Part shown: positions 1-8,077 of the stretch, in pieces
Layout of the letters: each line of letters opens with the position of its first letter
Position numbering within the stretch: the stretch's first letter is position 1
Assembly (NCBI GenBank): GCA_035649275.1
Contig: DASRJW010000064.1
Coordinates: 1-38,161 of the forward strand
Length of the DNA stretch: 38,161 nt
Direction of reading: 5' to 3'
Origin: Candidatus Krumholzibacteriia bacterium
GTDB taxonomy: Bacteria > Krumholzibacteriota > Krumholzibacteriia > G020349025
Notes under the pieces: model-generated
The model's database searches: none
Told to the model about the DNA's origin: nothing
What the model saw: only the letters and a program-made list of their open reading frames with translations
Program-made: the position numbers and the translations under genes

Positions 1-1
1 G

Positions 2-2404
2 GAGCCGCGACCGGGGCACGCGACGGGTGCGGGAAGTACGCCGCCCCCGAGGAACGCAGAACCAGTAGGAACCGCCCTACTAGCTGAGGGAACTGCCCTG
101 GCCCCTGGTGGCGCGTCCACGGCAGGCCTGGGCGCCGACGCACCGGTTTCTGGATCGACCGCTCTATCGACCGCTCTGGTGGAGATGGATTTCTTCCGCG
201 ACGTTCTCGGGCCGCGTCCGGCGCCTCAGGCTGCGACCAGCGCCCGTCTGACCCGCGCTGTTCTCCTCCTCTGGCTCGCGGGGTCGGCGTTCGTGGCCCT
301 CTGGTTCGTCATCCTGCACGCCAGGGTGCAGCGCTTCTCGCGCCACGCCCAGGAACTCGATGCAGGAGGCACCGCCGAGTTGGTGCGTGGGCTGTGCCGG
401 CAGCTCGGCCTTCGCCGCCGCATCCGGCTCCTCGAAGGGGACTTCCCGACCATGCCCATGACCTGGGGCGTCGTGCGTCCGGTCTTGTTCCTGCCGCGGG
501 CGGCTTCGCATTGGCCGAGCGGCCGTTTGCGCTCCGTAGTGCTGCACGAGCTCGCTCACGTCCAGCGCCTGGATGCTCTCCATCGCGTCCTCGGACAGTG
601 GGTGTGCACGATGTATTGGTTCAATCCCCTGGTCTGGCTTGCGGTGCGCCGGTCACGTCTCGAAAGCGAACATGCTTGTGACGATTTCGTCCTGCGCTCG
701 GGCACGCGTCCCTCCGACTATGCGGAAGCACTGCTCGCCGTGTTGCGCTCATTACGAGGCAACGAAGCGCCGGCCGCCGCCGCCATCGCCATGGGAAGCG
801 TCTCGACCGCGAGGCAACGCCTGGCTGCCGTCCTCGATGGTCGCCGTCGCCGGCGCCGTGCCACCGCGGCAGCGTGCACCATCGCTCTCGCTCTCTCGGT
901 GCTGCTCATGGCGCCCATGGCGGCGGTGCATTTCGTGCCGCCAGCGAAAGCGGTGGTGTTGTCAGCCGAGCCCACAACGCCGTCGGCCGAGCCCACAGCG
1001 CCGAAGGCCGAGCCCATAGCGCTGACGGCGGAGCCCATCAGGCTGACGGCCGAGCCCACAGTGCTGTCGGCCGAGCTGGCAGCCCTGTCGACCTCGCGTC
1101 GTGGGACGGCGGAGTTGTCCGACCACAGTTCGACTCACGCCGAGGAGTACGCGATCGGCCCCCGGGCGGGATCCCGGAAGCCAGCGACGCCCCCCGAGCC
1201 ACCGGCTCCGCCAGCGCCGCCATCGCCACCACCTTCGCCCGCACCTCCGGCGGCAGCCGCGCCGCCATCGCGTCCGACAGCCCCGCCAGCTCCGCCTGCA
1301 CCACCAGCGCCGCCGGCACCCCCGGCTCCGCCCGCTCCGCCGCCCTACGCCAAGGACAGCCACGACTCCCATCTCACCTACGAGACGGACAACGACGGCG
1401 AGCGGCTTCGCGCCGAGTTCCGGGGCCGCGTGAAGTTCACCGAGGACTGGACCGATGTCGTTTCCATCGAAGACGAAGGTTACGTCGACATCCGCCGCGA
1501 AACGAAGCAGGAGCGCTACCGGTTGCGCATCGAGCCGGAAGAAGAGGCGCAAAACCTGTCGCGCCGCTTCTGGGTGAACGGGAAGGAGCGGCCGTACGAC
1601 GAGACCGCGAAGAAGTATTTGGCTGAGCTGCTGCCGCTCATCATACGCGAAAGCGGCATCGACGCCTCCCAGCGCGTGAAGCGGCTTCTCGGGTCCGTGG
1701 GAGTCGCAGGAGTCCTCGACGAAGTCGAAGGGATCGACTCCGACTACGTGCAGCGCCTCTACTTGTGCGCGCTGAACGAGCACGCCGACCTCAGTGGGGC
1801 CGAGCTGGCTCGGGTCATCGAGATCGTGAAGAAGCGAGTCTCTTCGGATTTCGAGAAGGCCTCGATCCTATCGGGGATCGCCGAGCTACAAGATCTCAAG
1901 GAGCCGTCCTACGTCGCTTATTGCGATGCGACGCGTTCCATCAATTCCGACTTCGAGCATGCTCGCGCCCTCTTGGCCTTGTTGGAGAGGTCGAAATCCA
2001 GCGCCATGCCCCTGCAGCACGTCTGTGCCGCCACGACAAACATCGATTCGGACTTCGAAAGAGCCCGAGTCCTGACGCGGGTGGCCGAAGTGGGACGCCT
2101 GGACGGCAAGACGTTGCAGCCTTTCCTGGACGCCATGAGCGGGATCGATTCGGACTTCGAGTTCAGGCGCTGTGCGGATCACGCCACCGAACAGGGCGAG
2201 TTGGATGGCTCCAGCCTGGTGCAGTTGGTGCAGCTGGCGGAAACGCATCTCGACTCCGACTTCGAGCTCGCGGCCTTTCTCACCACTGTCGCGGGGAACC
2301 ACGAAATCGAAGGGACGCTGCGCCAGGCGTACCTGCACGCCTGCCGGGCCATCGACTCAGAGCACGAGCAACAGCGAGCTCTCGCGGCCATCGGCGCTCC
2401 CTGA
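2..2404 (+). CDS. BlaR1/MecR1-like M56 metallopeptidase with C-terminal helical repeats (5' partial)
   Basis: Membrane zinc protease of the M56 (BlaR1/MecR1) family; characterised members sense a signal and cleave a BlaI-type repressor. The frame is open from base 2 with no stop, so the true start and the first membrane helices lie upstream of the window; the ATG at 179 is internal. Seen in order: a membrane helix (about 257-322), the zinc motif HELAH (545-559) with the downstream ESEHACDD acidic motif (about 662-685), a second helix (about 860-940), six heptad repeats of AEPxxxx type, a Pro/Ala-rich linker (about 1180-1345), a charged domain, then seven repeats with an [IVL]xS[DE] core. The penicillin-binding sensor domain of BlaR1 is absent, so the ligand is unknown. 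A BlaI-like repressor gene would be expected just upstream, outside the window. Confidence 0.85.
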   Translation, partial: EPRPGHATGAGSTPPPRNAEPVGTALLAEGTALAPGGASTAGLGADAPVSGSTALSTALVEMDFFRDVLGPRPAPQAATSARLTRAVLLLWLAGSAFVALWFVILHARVQRFSRHAQELDAGGTAELVRGLCRQLGLRRRIRLLEGDFPTMPMTWGVVRPVLFLPRAASHWPSGRLRSVVLHELAHVQRLDALHRVLGQWVCTMYWFNPLVWLAVRRSRLESEHACDDFVLRSGTRPSDYAEALLAVLRSLRGNEAPAAAAIAMGSVSTARQRLAAVLDGRRRRRRATAAACTIALALSVLLMAPMAAVHFVPPAKAVVLSAEPTTPSAEPTAPKAEPIALTAEPIRLTAEPTVLSAELAALSTSRRGTAELSDHSSTHAEEYAIGPRAGSRKPATPPEPPAPPAPPSPPPSPAPPAAAAPPSRPTAPPAPPAPPAPPAPPAPPAPPPYAKDSHDSHLTYETDNDGERLRAEFRGRVKFTEDWTDVVSIEDEGYVDIRRETKQERYRLRIEPEEEAQNLSRRFWVNGKERPYDETAKKYLAELLPLIIRESGIDASQRVKRLLGSVGVAGVLDEVEGIDSDYVQRLYLCALNEHADLSGAELARVIEIVKKRVSSDFEKASILSGIAELQDLKEPSYVAYCDATRSINSDFEHARALLALLERSKSSAMPLQHVCAATTNIDSDFERARVLTRVAEVGRLDGKTLQPFLDAMSGIDSDFEFRRCADHATEQGELDGSSLVQLVQLAETHLDSDFELAAFLTTVAGNHEIEGTLRQAYLHACRAIDSEHEQQRALAAIGAP
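965..1090 (+). repeat. Six tandem 21-bp coding repeats (AEPxxxx heptads)
   Basis: Six consecutive 21-base units begin with gcc/gcg-gag-ccc (the last has gcc-gag-ctg) and encode a seven-residue repeat starting AEP or AEL. They lie just outside the last membrane helix of the M56 protein, ahead of a Pro-rich tract, so they probably form an extended periplasmic spacer. Copy number at such a repeat could vary between strains; that is inference. Confidence 0.85.
1733..2400 (+). repeat. Seven 34-35-residue protein repeats in the M56 C-terminus
   Basis: The motif [IVL]-x-S-[DE]-[YFH]-[EV] recurs with codon starts at 1733, 1838, 1940, 2042, 2144, 2249 and 2351, a spacing of 102 or 105 bases (34-35 residues). 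Between motifs the sequence looks like two amphipathic helices, as in HEAT- or TPR-like solenoids. The last copy is degenerate (IDSEHE). The repeat is a likely interaction or sensing surface; the fold is inferred. Confidence 0.85.
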
Positions 2405-2445
2405 GGCCGCATCGGTGCACCGCGAGGTCGTAGCGGTTTTGGGCC

Positions 2446-2451
2446 TATAAT
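2446..2451 (+). promoter_or_regulatory. Candidate -10 box for the Rieske oxygenase gene
   Basis: A perfect TATAAT lies 36 bases before the ATG at 2482, in the gap after the M56 stop codon. No good -35 hexamer is visible 16-18 bases upstream, so this is only a candidate. Predicted transcription start near 2458. Confidence 0.4.
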
Positions 2452-2481
2452 CCTCCGCAGGTGTGTCCCCGGAGGTGGCCC

Positions 2482-3642
2482 ATGGCGCGCGGTCCAGAAA
2501 CGCGTGGTCCCGTTCCCGCCGAGCAGCCGCTCGCCGAGGTGCTGTCCGACTACGACGCTGCCGCGCCGCTCGAGAAAGCCTGGACGATACCGGCCTCGTG
2601 GTACGTGGACCCGCGCGTCTACGCCCTCGAATCCCGCGGCGTCTTCGGCGGCTGGCAGATGGTCGGCCGACTCGACCAGGTGTCCGAGCCCGGTCAGTAC
2701 TTCACCGCCGAGATCGCCGGCGAGCCGCTGCTCGTCGTCCGCGGCAGGGACAACAGCCTGCGCGGGTTCTTCAACGTCTGCCGCCATCACGCCGCCGTGG
2801 TCATGACGGAACCCCAGGGGCATGCCGCGTCGCTGCGCTGCCCCTACCACGGTTGGACCTATTCCCTCGAGGGCGAGCTCAAAGGCACGCCGGATTTCGA
2901 CGGCGTCTGCGACTTCGAGCGCAGCCGGAACGGCCTCGTCCCGGTGCGCCTCGAGACCTGGGAGTCTTTTGTCTTCGTGCACCTGAACGACGGAGCGCCG
3001 CCGCTCGTGGAGTTCCTCGGCGACCTCGTCCAACGCATCCACCCCCTGGAGATTGGCAAGATGCGCTTCGTCGAGCGACGCATCTATTCCTTCGACTCGA
3101 ACTGGAAGGTGTTCGTCGACAATTACCTGGACGGGGGCTACCACATCCCTTCGCTGCATCAGGGGCTCCACAGCGTGCTGCAGTACGGTGAGTACAAGAT
3201 CGAAAACGGCGCGCGCTACTGCTTGCAGTCGAGCCCGGTGCGCGACTCGGGGCGGGACGCCCAGACGGCCGCAGTGCGGAAGGGCAAGGAAGCTTACTAC
3301 TACTGGCTGTATCCCAACTTCATGCTCAACTGGTACGAGGGCATGATGGACACGAACCTGGTGCTGCCCTTGGGCGTCGATCGGACGCTCGTGGTCTTCG
3401 ACTTCTTCTTCGTCGAGGTGGAAGGGGAGGCGGCGGCGCGCAACCGCGCCAGCATCGTGGTGGGCGAGCGTATCCAGGCCGAGGACACCGGCATCTGCGC
3501 TTCCGTACAGAAGGGGCTCGGCTCGCGGGCCTACAAGGCCGGCCGCCTTTCGGTGCGGCGCGAAGCGGGAGAGCACCTCTTCCATCGCCTGCTGGCGGCG
3601 GATCTGCGGGCGGCGCTCGCCGGCGGCGCCGCCGCTCGGTGA
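2482..3642 (+). CDS. Rieske [2Fe-2S] aromatic-ring-hydroxylating oxygenase, alpha subunit
   Basis: Terminal oxygenase component of a Rieske non-haem iron oxygenase; uses electrons from a separate reductase to hydroxylate or demethylate a small substrate. The 386-residue product has the Rieske motif C100-x-H102 ... C120-x2-H123 and a catalytic domain with D213/N214 and H221/H226 (NYLDGGYHIPSLH). D335 in the AED stretch is a plausible third iron ligand. The N-terminal Rieske and C-terminal catalytic halves are both complete. The ATG at 2482 follows GGAGG (2471-2475) at six bases, preferred over a GTG at 2461. No reductase or ferredoxin gene is adjacent, so the electron donor is encoded elsewhere. 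Substrate cannot be assigned; the closest-looking subgroup is the carnitine/choline monooxygenase-like alpha subunits, which is a tentative reading. Confidence 0.9.
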   Translation: MARGPETRGPVPAEQPLAEVLSDYDAAAPLEKAWTIPASWYVDPRVYALESRGVFGGWQMVGRLDQVSEPGQYFTAEIAGEPLLVVRGRDNSLRGFFNVCRHHAAVVMTEPQGHAASLRCPYHGWTYSLEGELKGTPDFDGVCDFERSRNGLVPVRLETWESFVFVHLNDGAPPLVEFLGDLVQRIHPLEIGKMRFVERRIYSFDSNWKVFVDNYLDGGYHIPSLHQGLHSVLQYGEYKIENGARYCLQSSPVRDSGRDAQTAAVRKGKEAYYYWLYPNFMLNWYEGMMDTNLVLPLGVDRTLVVFDFFFVEVEGEAAARNRASIVVGERIQAEDTGICASVQKGLGSRAYKAGRLSVRREAGEHLFHRLLAADLRAALAGGAAAR

Positions 3643-3683
3643 GGACTGTCTCTCACGAGTCACCCCATCGGCTGCAACTCTGA

Positions 3684-4298
3684 TCAGTTCTTCCCCGCAG
3701 GCTCGAAGGGCGGGGCGTCGGGATCGTAGGGCCTGCTGGGATCGACGCGCTTGCCATCCACCTTCCAGATCCCCGGGCGGACGGCGTCGACGAAGAAGAG
3801 ACGCCAGCCCTCCGCCGTGAGCACCCACCACTCCCGCTGGATCGCCTCGGTGTCTACCGTCCGCAGCTGGCCTGCTTTGAGTTGTGCCCTCCGCCAGTGC
3901 TGATGGATCGTGGCGATCGCTGTGTCGTTCTGCACCGTGATCTCCTGGATGTCGAAGGTGAGTTGCAGGGTGCGCTCCACCTGCTCGAAGCTGGCGCGGA
4001 TGTAAGCAGCCGCTTCCTCGGGGGACGAACGCTGTCCGCTGGGAGGCTGGAACGAGAAGTCCGGCGTCCGCAACGCCAGGATCACTTCGGGATCTTCGTC
4101 GTGATAGGCGGCGACGGATTTCGCGTACTGCTCTTCCAGCGCCGCGCGCACGGGCTTGGACTGGTCACGGCTGGCGCTGGGTTCGCCTTTCGTCTTCACC
4201 TGGACCGGCGTGTCGGTGTTCGGCGGGGCGGCGGCGAGAAGACTCGATGGAGCGCAACAGGTGAGCAGGAGCGCGAGAAACCAGAGGCAGCGGCGCAC
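3684..4298 (-). CDS. Secreted NTF2/SnoaL-like (DUF4440-type) protein
   Basis: 204-residue exported protein. The N-terminus is a short basic stretch (VRRC) followed by a hydrophobic core ending near LLAAA, a signal peptide; a double cysteine within it does not match a lipobox well. The mature part (AAYHDEDPEVILALRTPDFSF ... IATIHQHW ... REWWVLTAEGWRLF) has the alpha-helix plus curved-sheet pattern of the SnoaL/NTF2 fold, as in DUF4440 proteins, which bind small molecules or are enzymes of unknown specificity. The GTG start at 4298 is preceded by GAGGAGG and lies 29 bases after the M20 peptidase stop, so the two form an operon. The frame runs open further upstream inside the peptidase gene, but that extension has no start with a ribosome site and no family resemblance. 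The function is unknown. Confidence 0.7.
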   Translation of the reverse strand: MRRCLWFLALLLTCCAPSSLLAAAPPNTDTPVQVKTKGEPSASRDQSKPVRAALEEQYAKSVAAYHDEDPEVILALRTPDFSFQPPSGQRSSPEEAAAYIRASFEQVERTLQLTFDIQEITVQNDTAIATIHQHWRRAQLKAGQLRTVDTEAIQREWWVLTAEGWRLFFVDAVRPGIWKVDGKRVDPSRPYDPDAPPFEPAGKN

Positions 4299-4327
4299 CG
4301 TCCGTCCTCCTCGCGCGGGATCGCGGC

Positions 4328-5554
4328 TCAGACGCGCATCGAGGCGATGGCGCGAGCCAGCGCCGCCATGCGGCCCGCGAAGGTGACCAGCTGGGCCACC
4401 TCGATCTCCTCGTTGGCCTGGTGGTAGGTGGCCTCGTGGCCCGGCGCCCATCCGACCGCCTGGATGCCGGCATGCACCAGCGGCTTGGCGAAGGTGCCGC
4501 CGCCGGAACCCATGGGGCGGGCGTCGGGAGCTACTTGCTGGATGAGCTTGACGATGGGGGCATCCGCCGGCACCTCGCAGGGCAGCGCGTGCTGCACCTT
4601 CTCAACGATGAAGCGGCAGCCGGGCATGTTCACCCTGGCGGCCAGTGCTTCCAGGTCGGCCATGATGCGCTCCGCCGTCATCGACGGCAGGTAACGGATG
4701 TCGAGGGTGACTTCGCAATCGGCGGCGACGCTGTTCGGCGCCGAGCCACCCCGGACGAGACCGGTGTTGACCGTGGGCGGATCGAGGATCGGGTGCGGCT
4801 CGAAGCGGAAGCGGAAGTTTTCGAGCTCGCGTAGGAAGCGGGCGGCGCCATGGATGGCGTTCACGCCCTTGGAGGGATCCATGGCATGGGCCTGCTTGCC
4901 CTTGGCGCGCACCTTGACCACGAGCCGGCCCTTTTCGGCGATGTTGATCTCGCGCATCTCGCCCGCCACGTCGGGGACGATGGCGTCGGTGGCGTCGATG
5001 AGCCCCTGCTCCAGCAAGTACTCGATGCCATCGCCCACGCCGACTTCTTCGTCCCCCACGGCTCCGAAGACCACTTGGCCGGGAATGTCCTTTTCGTCCT
5101 CGTGGAGCAGCTTGAAGGCGGCGAAGGTGGAAGCCAGCGGGCCTTTGTTGTCGAGCACGCCGCGCCCGTAGAGTTTGCCTGCCTTCTCGAAAGGCTCGAA
5201 CGGTTCGAACTTCCAAGCTTCCCGGTCGCCGGCCGGCACCGTGTCGGTGTGCAGGAGGAGGAAGAGCTTGCGATAGCCCGGTTCACCGCGCCCGACCCGT
5301 GCCAGGAGATTGTCCCGCCCCGGGGTGCGGGCGTGCGTCGACCAGGCAACCTTCCAGTCTTTCAAGTGTGCCGCGAGGACCTCGGTGACACGGCTTTCCA
5401 TCCCCGGCGCCGGCATGTCATCCGGACCGCCCTGCGGGTAGTCCTGCAGCAAGTAGTCCACGGTACGGCGCCGGCAGATCTCGAGCGTGAGATCCACGAT
5501 GAAATCCCGTAGCTTGGCGGCGCGTTGTTCGTACGCGCTGGTGTCGATGCTCAT
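4328..5554 (-). CDS. M20 family zinc metallopeptidase (dipeptidase / deacylase type)
   Basis: Di-zinc hydrolase of the M20 family (ArgE/DapE/CPG2 relatives), cleaving peptides or N-acyl amino acids in the cytoplasm. The 408-residue product shows the first metal motif H102-x-D104 (LLHTDTVPAGD), the bridging Asp in LDNKGP (D135), the catalytic/ligand pair GDEE (E169-E170), the acidic ligand near PDVAGEM and a final His in GHEATYHQANE. The central dimerisation domain is present (KVRAKGKQAHAMDPSKGVNA). Length is typical. I chose ATG 5554 (MSIDTSAYE); ATG 5563 (MLRMSID) would overlap the -10 box of the promoter described separately. It is the first gene of an operon with the NTF2-like protein and is divergent from the SDR gene. 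Substrate cannot be deduced. Confidence 0.9.
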   Translation of the reverse strand: MSIDTSAYEQRAAKLRDFIVDLTLEICRRRTVDYLLQDYPQGGPDDMPAPGMESRVTEVLAAHLKDWKVAWSTHARTPGRDNLLARVGRGEPGYRKLFLLLHTDTVPAGDREAWKFEPFEPFEKAGKLYGRGVLDNKGPLASTFAAFKLLHEDEKDIPGQVVFGAVGDEEVGVGDGIEYLLEQGLIDATDAIVPDVAGEMREINIAEKGRLVVKVRAKGKQAHAMDPSKGVNAIHGAARFLRELENFRFRFEPHPILDPPTVNTGLVRGGSAPNSVAADCEVTLDIRYLPSMTAERIMADLEALAARVNMPGCRFIVEKVQHALPCEVPADAPIVKLIQQVAPDARPMGSGGGTFAKPLVHAGIQAVGWAPGHEATYHQANEEIEVAQLVTFAGRMAALARAIASMRV

Positions 5555-5561
5555 GCGGAGC

Positions 5562-5590
5562 ATGCTAGGCAAGGGTGCCGCGGGTGTCAA
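5562..5590 (-). promoter_or_regulatory. Sigma-70-type promoter, possibly leaderless, for the M20 peptidase
   Basis: On the minus strand TTGACA (5590-5585) is followed after exactly 17 bases by TAGCAT (5567-5562), a perfect -35 and a 4/6 -10. The predicted transcription start, about seven bases on, falls at 5555 +/- 1, directly at the ATG at 5554. If right, the mRNA has essentially no 5' leader. No Shine-Dalgarno sequence is seen before this ATG, consistent with that. Confidence 0.6.
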
Positions 5591-5625
5591 CCGTACCGGC
5601 GGGATGCTAGAGTCCCCGTTCCAGG

Positions 5626-6513
5626 ATGGAGTCCGGCTGCAAGAAGCGTGGGGGGATCGTGGCAGAAGTCTCGCGCGCCGTTCTCGTCACCGGCTGCTCC
5701 ACCGGCATCGGCGCCGCCACCGCCCGCTTACTCGCGACCCAGGGCTACGCGGTGTACGCGACGGCGCGCCGCCCGGAAACACTGGGCTCCCTGGCGCAGG
5801 CCGGCTGCACGACGCTCGTTCTCGACATCGCCAGCGAGGCTTCGATGCAGGAAGCAGTGCGCGCCGTCGAAGCGCGCGCCGGTGTCGTGGGCATCCTGAT
5901 CAACAACGCCGGCTACAGCCAGTCGGGAGCGATGGAAGAGCTCACACCGGAGCAGGTGCGGCGGCAGTTCGAGACCAATGTCTTCGGCACCCTTCGCCTC
6001 ACCCAGCTCGTCCTGCCCGGCATGCGCCGGCAGCGCTGGGGGCGCATCGTCAACGTCGGTTCCATGGGAGGCCGGCTGACCTTTCCGGGAGGCGGCATCT
6101 ACCACGCCACGAAGTATGCCCTGGAAGCGATGAGCGACGCCCTGCGCTTCGAGGTGCGGGCTTTCGGCATCGATGTCGTTCTCGTCCAGCCGGGTCTCGT
6201 GCGCACCAGCTTCAGCGACACCGCTGTCGGCGGCATGCCGGCTGCCGGGAGCGCGAGCCCCTACGCGACGCTCAACGAGTCGGTGGCACGTCTGACGCGG
6301 GAAGCCTACGTGAAGGGACTGCTCAGTAAGCTGGCGGGTGAGCCGCAGGACGTGGCGCGCGTCATCGCCCGGGCGCTGGCGGCACGCCGGCCGCGGGCGC
6401 GCTACCGGGCCATGCCCATGACGCGCACCCTGATGACGCTCCGGACCGTGGCGCCGGACCGGGTGTGGGATGCCTTCCTCCGAGCCTTCTATTCCGAGCC
6501 GCGTCCGAACTAG
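5626..6513 (+). CDS. Short-chain dehydrogenase/reductase (classical SDR)
   Basis: NAD(P)-dependent oxidoreductase of the classical SDR family. Seen: the nucleotide-binding glycine motif TGCSTGIG near the N-terminus, NNAG, the catalytic Ser in NVGSMGG and the YHATK catalytic Tyr/Lys pair, then a C-terminal substrate region. At up to 295 residues it is slightly long because of the C-terminal extension common in the retinol-dehydrogenase-like group. The ATG at 5626 is kept as outer limit, but a GTG at 5659 after a G-run (5650-5655) gives the more usual short N-terminus (VAEVSRAVLVTG) and may be the real start. An extended -10 sequence TGCTAGAGT (5605-5613) lies upstream. Divergent from the M20 gene, with no partner gene downstream. 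The substrate is unknown. Confidence 0.9.
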   Translation: MESGCKKRGGIVAEVSRAVLVTGCSTGIGAATARLLATQGYAVYATARRPETLGSLAQAGCTTLVLDIASEASMQEAVRAVEARAGVVGILINNAGYSQSGAMEELTPEQVRRQFETNVFGTLRLTQLVLPGMRRQRWGRIVNVGSMGGRLTFPGGGIYHATKYALEAMSDALRFEVRAFGIDVVLVQPGLVRTSFSDTAVGGMPAAGSASPYATLNESVARLTREAYVKGLLSKLAGEPQDVARVIARALAARRPRARYRAMPMTRTLMTLRTVAPDRVWDAFLRAFYSEPRPN

Positions 6514-6707
6514 AAGAACCCCGTTGGATCCCGGTAGGGCTCCGTTCGCCCCTGCGTGGCACGTCGGATGCAGTTGGCAGTCCGATCCGAGTCTTCTTGG
6601 ACCGCGCGCCAGGGGGCATTTGCCATCGGCGCGGATCCTGAGGCCGTTTGCACCGCCAGTACACCTCGGCCGAAGCCGGTGGTTCGTGCAGGCAGCCGCG
6701 GAGGAGC

Positions 6708-7727
6708 ATGCGAACTGCAAGGGAACACTCTGCGTCTGGAGCACGCCCGCGCTGGGGTCTCGTCTTCACCTGGGTGGTTCTGCTCTCGGCCCTGGCGCTC
6801 GCGGCCTGGAGCCTGGTGATCGGCATCGTCACCCCCGATCCAGCCGGGGCTGCGAGCGAAGCGGGAAAGAAAGTCTCGGCCACGGGAACGGCGCCGGACG
6901 ACTCGGAAAGCGCCCGGCTGAACGAGATCAATCGCGCTCTCGCGCTGATCGAATATGTCATCGGGGACTACCCGACTGCGGTGAGCGGCGAGGGCGAGAT
7001 CCTGGACAGCGCGGAGTACGAGGAACAGCGCGCCGTCATCTCCGAGGTGCGGGACATCCTGGCGCCCGATCCGCGGCAGGCCGTTTCCATGCTGCGAGGT
7101 TCGAGCACGGTGCGCGAACCGGTAGATCTCATGCTGCTGCGCAACATGGCCAGCGTCCAGCGTCTGGTCTCCCGCAACGCGCCGTCGACGGAAGTGCAGG
7201 AGGCGCTGCGCACCCTGTGGCGCGACGTGGTGGAGGTCTACGACCTGCGTCTCTCGCCGGAGGAGCCGCCGAGCGTGTCGCAGGGCGGGGAGTTCTACAC
7301 CGAGAGCTGCGCGGTCTGTCACGCTGGCGACGGGCGCGGGCGGACCGACTTGGCCCTGCATCTCGACCCGCCGCCAGCGGACCTGCTGGAGGCGCGCTTC
7401 GACGAGACGCTGACACCGGCCCGGGTCTTCAACGCGATCACCTTCGGCATCCCGGGAACTGCCATGCCGTCGTACGAAGTCCTCGACGAGAGCGAACGCT
7501 GGGACCTGGCTTTTTTCGTCCTCGCCTTACGGCAGGGCGAGGCGCGTGAGCTGGGGAACTGTGTCGCCGTCGGCGGCGATGGCAGCGGCGAAGACATGTG
7601 GCCTTCCATCGACGAACTCGCTGGCCTGAGCGACGCTGCACTCGCTTACTGGCTGCAAGAAGCCGGCGTCACCGACGAGTGCGTGGATCTGTACCGCGCC
7701 AAGCTCCGCTGGCAGATCGAGCCCTGA
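6708..7727 (+). CDS. Membrane-anchored cytochrome c with FTR1-type N-terminal module
   Basis: 339-residue exported haem protein. An uncleaved-looking signal anchor (about residues 16-42) leads to a periplasmic region. Residues about 73-180 (ALIEYVIGDYPTAV ... EYEEQRAVI ... ALRTLWRDVVEVYDL) resemble the extracytoplasmic domain found ahead of the permease in many bacterial FTR1 iron transporters. A class I cytochrome c domain follows, with CAVCH at 201-205 as haem site and a likely axial Met in GTAMPSYE (M253). The C-terminus continues about 80 residues past the cytochrome domain and stops without any permease helices. The ATG at 6708 has GGAGGAG immediately upstream. Neighbouring genes are not iron-transport genes. 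The role is probably electron transfer or metal handling at the membrane outer face; this is inferred from domain resemblance only. Confidence 0.75.
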   Translation: MRTAREHSASGARPRWGLVFTWVVLLSALALAAWSLVIGIVTPDPAGAASEAGKKVSATGTAPDDSESARLNEINRALALIEYVIGDYPTAVSGEGEILDSAEYEEQRAVISEVRDILAPDPRQAVSMLRGSSTVREPVDLMLLRNMASVQRLVSRNAPSTEVQEALRTLWRDVVEVYDLRLSPEEPPSVSQGGEFYTESCAVCHAGDGRGRTDLALHLDPPPADLLEARFDETLTPARVFNAITFGIPGTAMPSYEVLDESERWDLAFFVLALRQGEARELGNCVAVGGDGSGEDMWPSIDELAGLSDAALAYWLQEAGVTDECVDLYRAKLRWQIEP

Positions 7728-7962
7728 GGTTTCGAAGAGCCTTCCTCCCCCGCGCCTGCTCTCCGGCTCGAGGCCGCTTCGCTTGCTGCCTCCCAGCGAC
7801 CGTCTGCTCCCTGCACTCAACCCGTTGAAATAAAAAGCCTTAAATGCCTAATCGGGGCACAGAGCGCATTTTCGAGCGGCGTCGGGCCACGGCGAAAACC
7901 CTCTGGAAATCCGTAAGGTCCCGTATCACAAGAAGATGCTTCCTCCAGACAGGTCTCTGAGA

Positions 7963-8029
7963 TATACTCCGTGGCGAGCTAGCTAGCACATCGTCGGGCC
8001 CGCCGACGGGACCACTGCCCCGGTCGGCG
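7963..8029 (+). promoter_or_regulatory. Candidate -10 box and folded leader before the 181-aa secreted protein
   Basis: The 350-base gap 7728-8077 has no convincing gene. It contains an AT-rich patch (about 7824-7853) and a TATACT -10 candidate (7963-7968) lacking a good -35. The predicted leader of about 100 bases holds two overlapping hairpins. CGTCGG/CCGACG pairs 7992-7997 with 8003-8008; CGCCGAC/GTCGGCG pairs 8001-8007 with 8023-8029, with GGG/CCC added inside. They share bases 8003-8007, so only one can form at a time. Confidence 0.35.
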
Positions 8030-8077
8030 TGGGGATCTGCATTCTTCATCGGCACCAGCTCCCGGAGGAATGAACTC

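Noticed and set aside
6514-6707. tRNA-like segment before the cytochrome c gene
   Set aside because: A GTTCG-like element is present, but no acceptor stem, D-arm or anticodon arm can be drawn.
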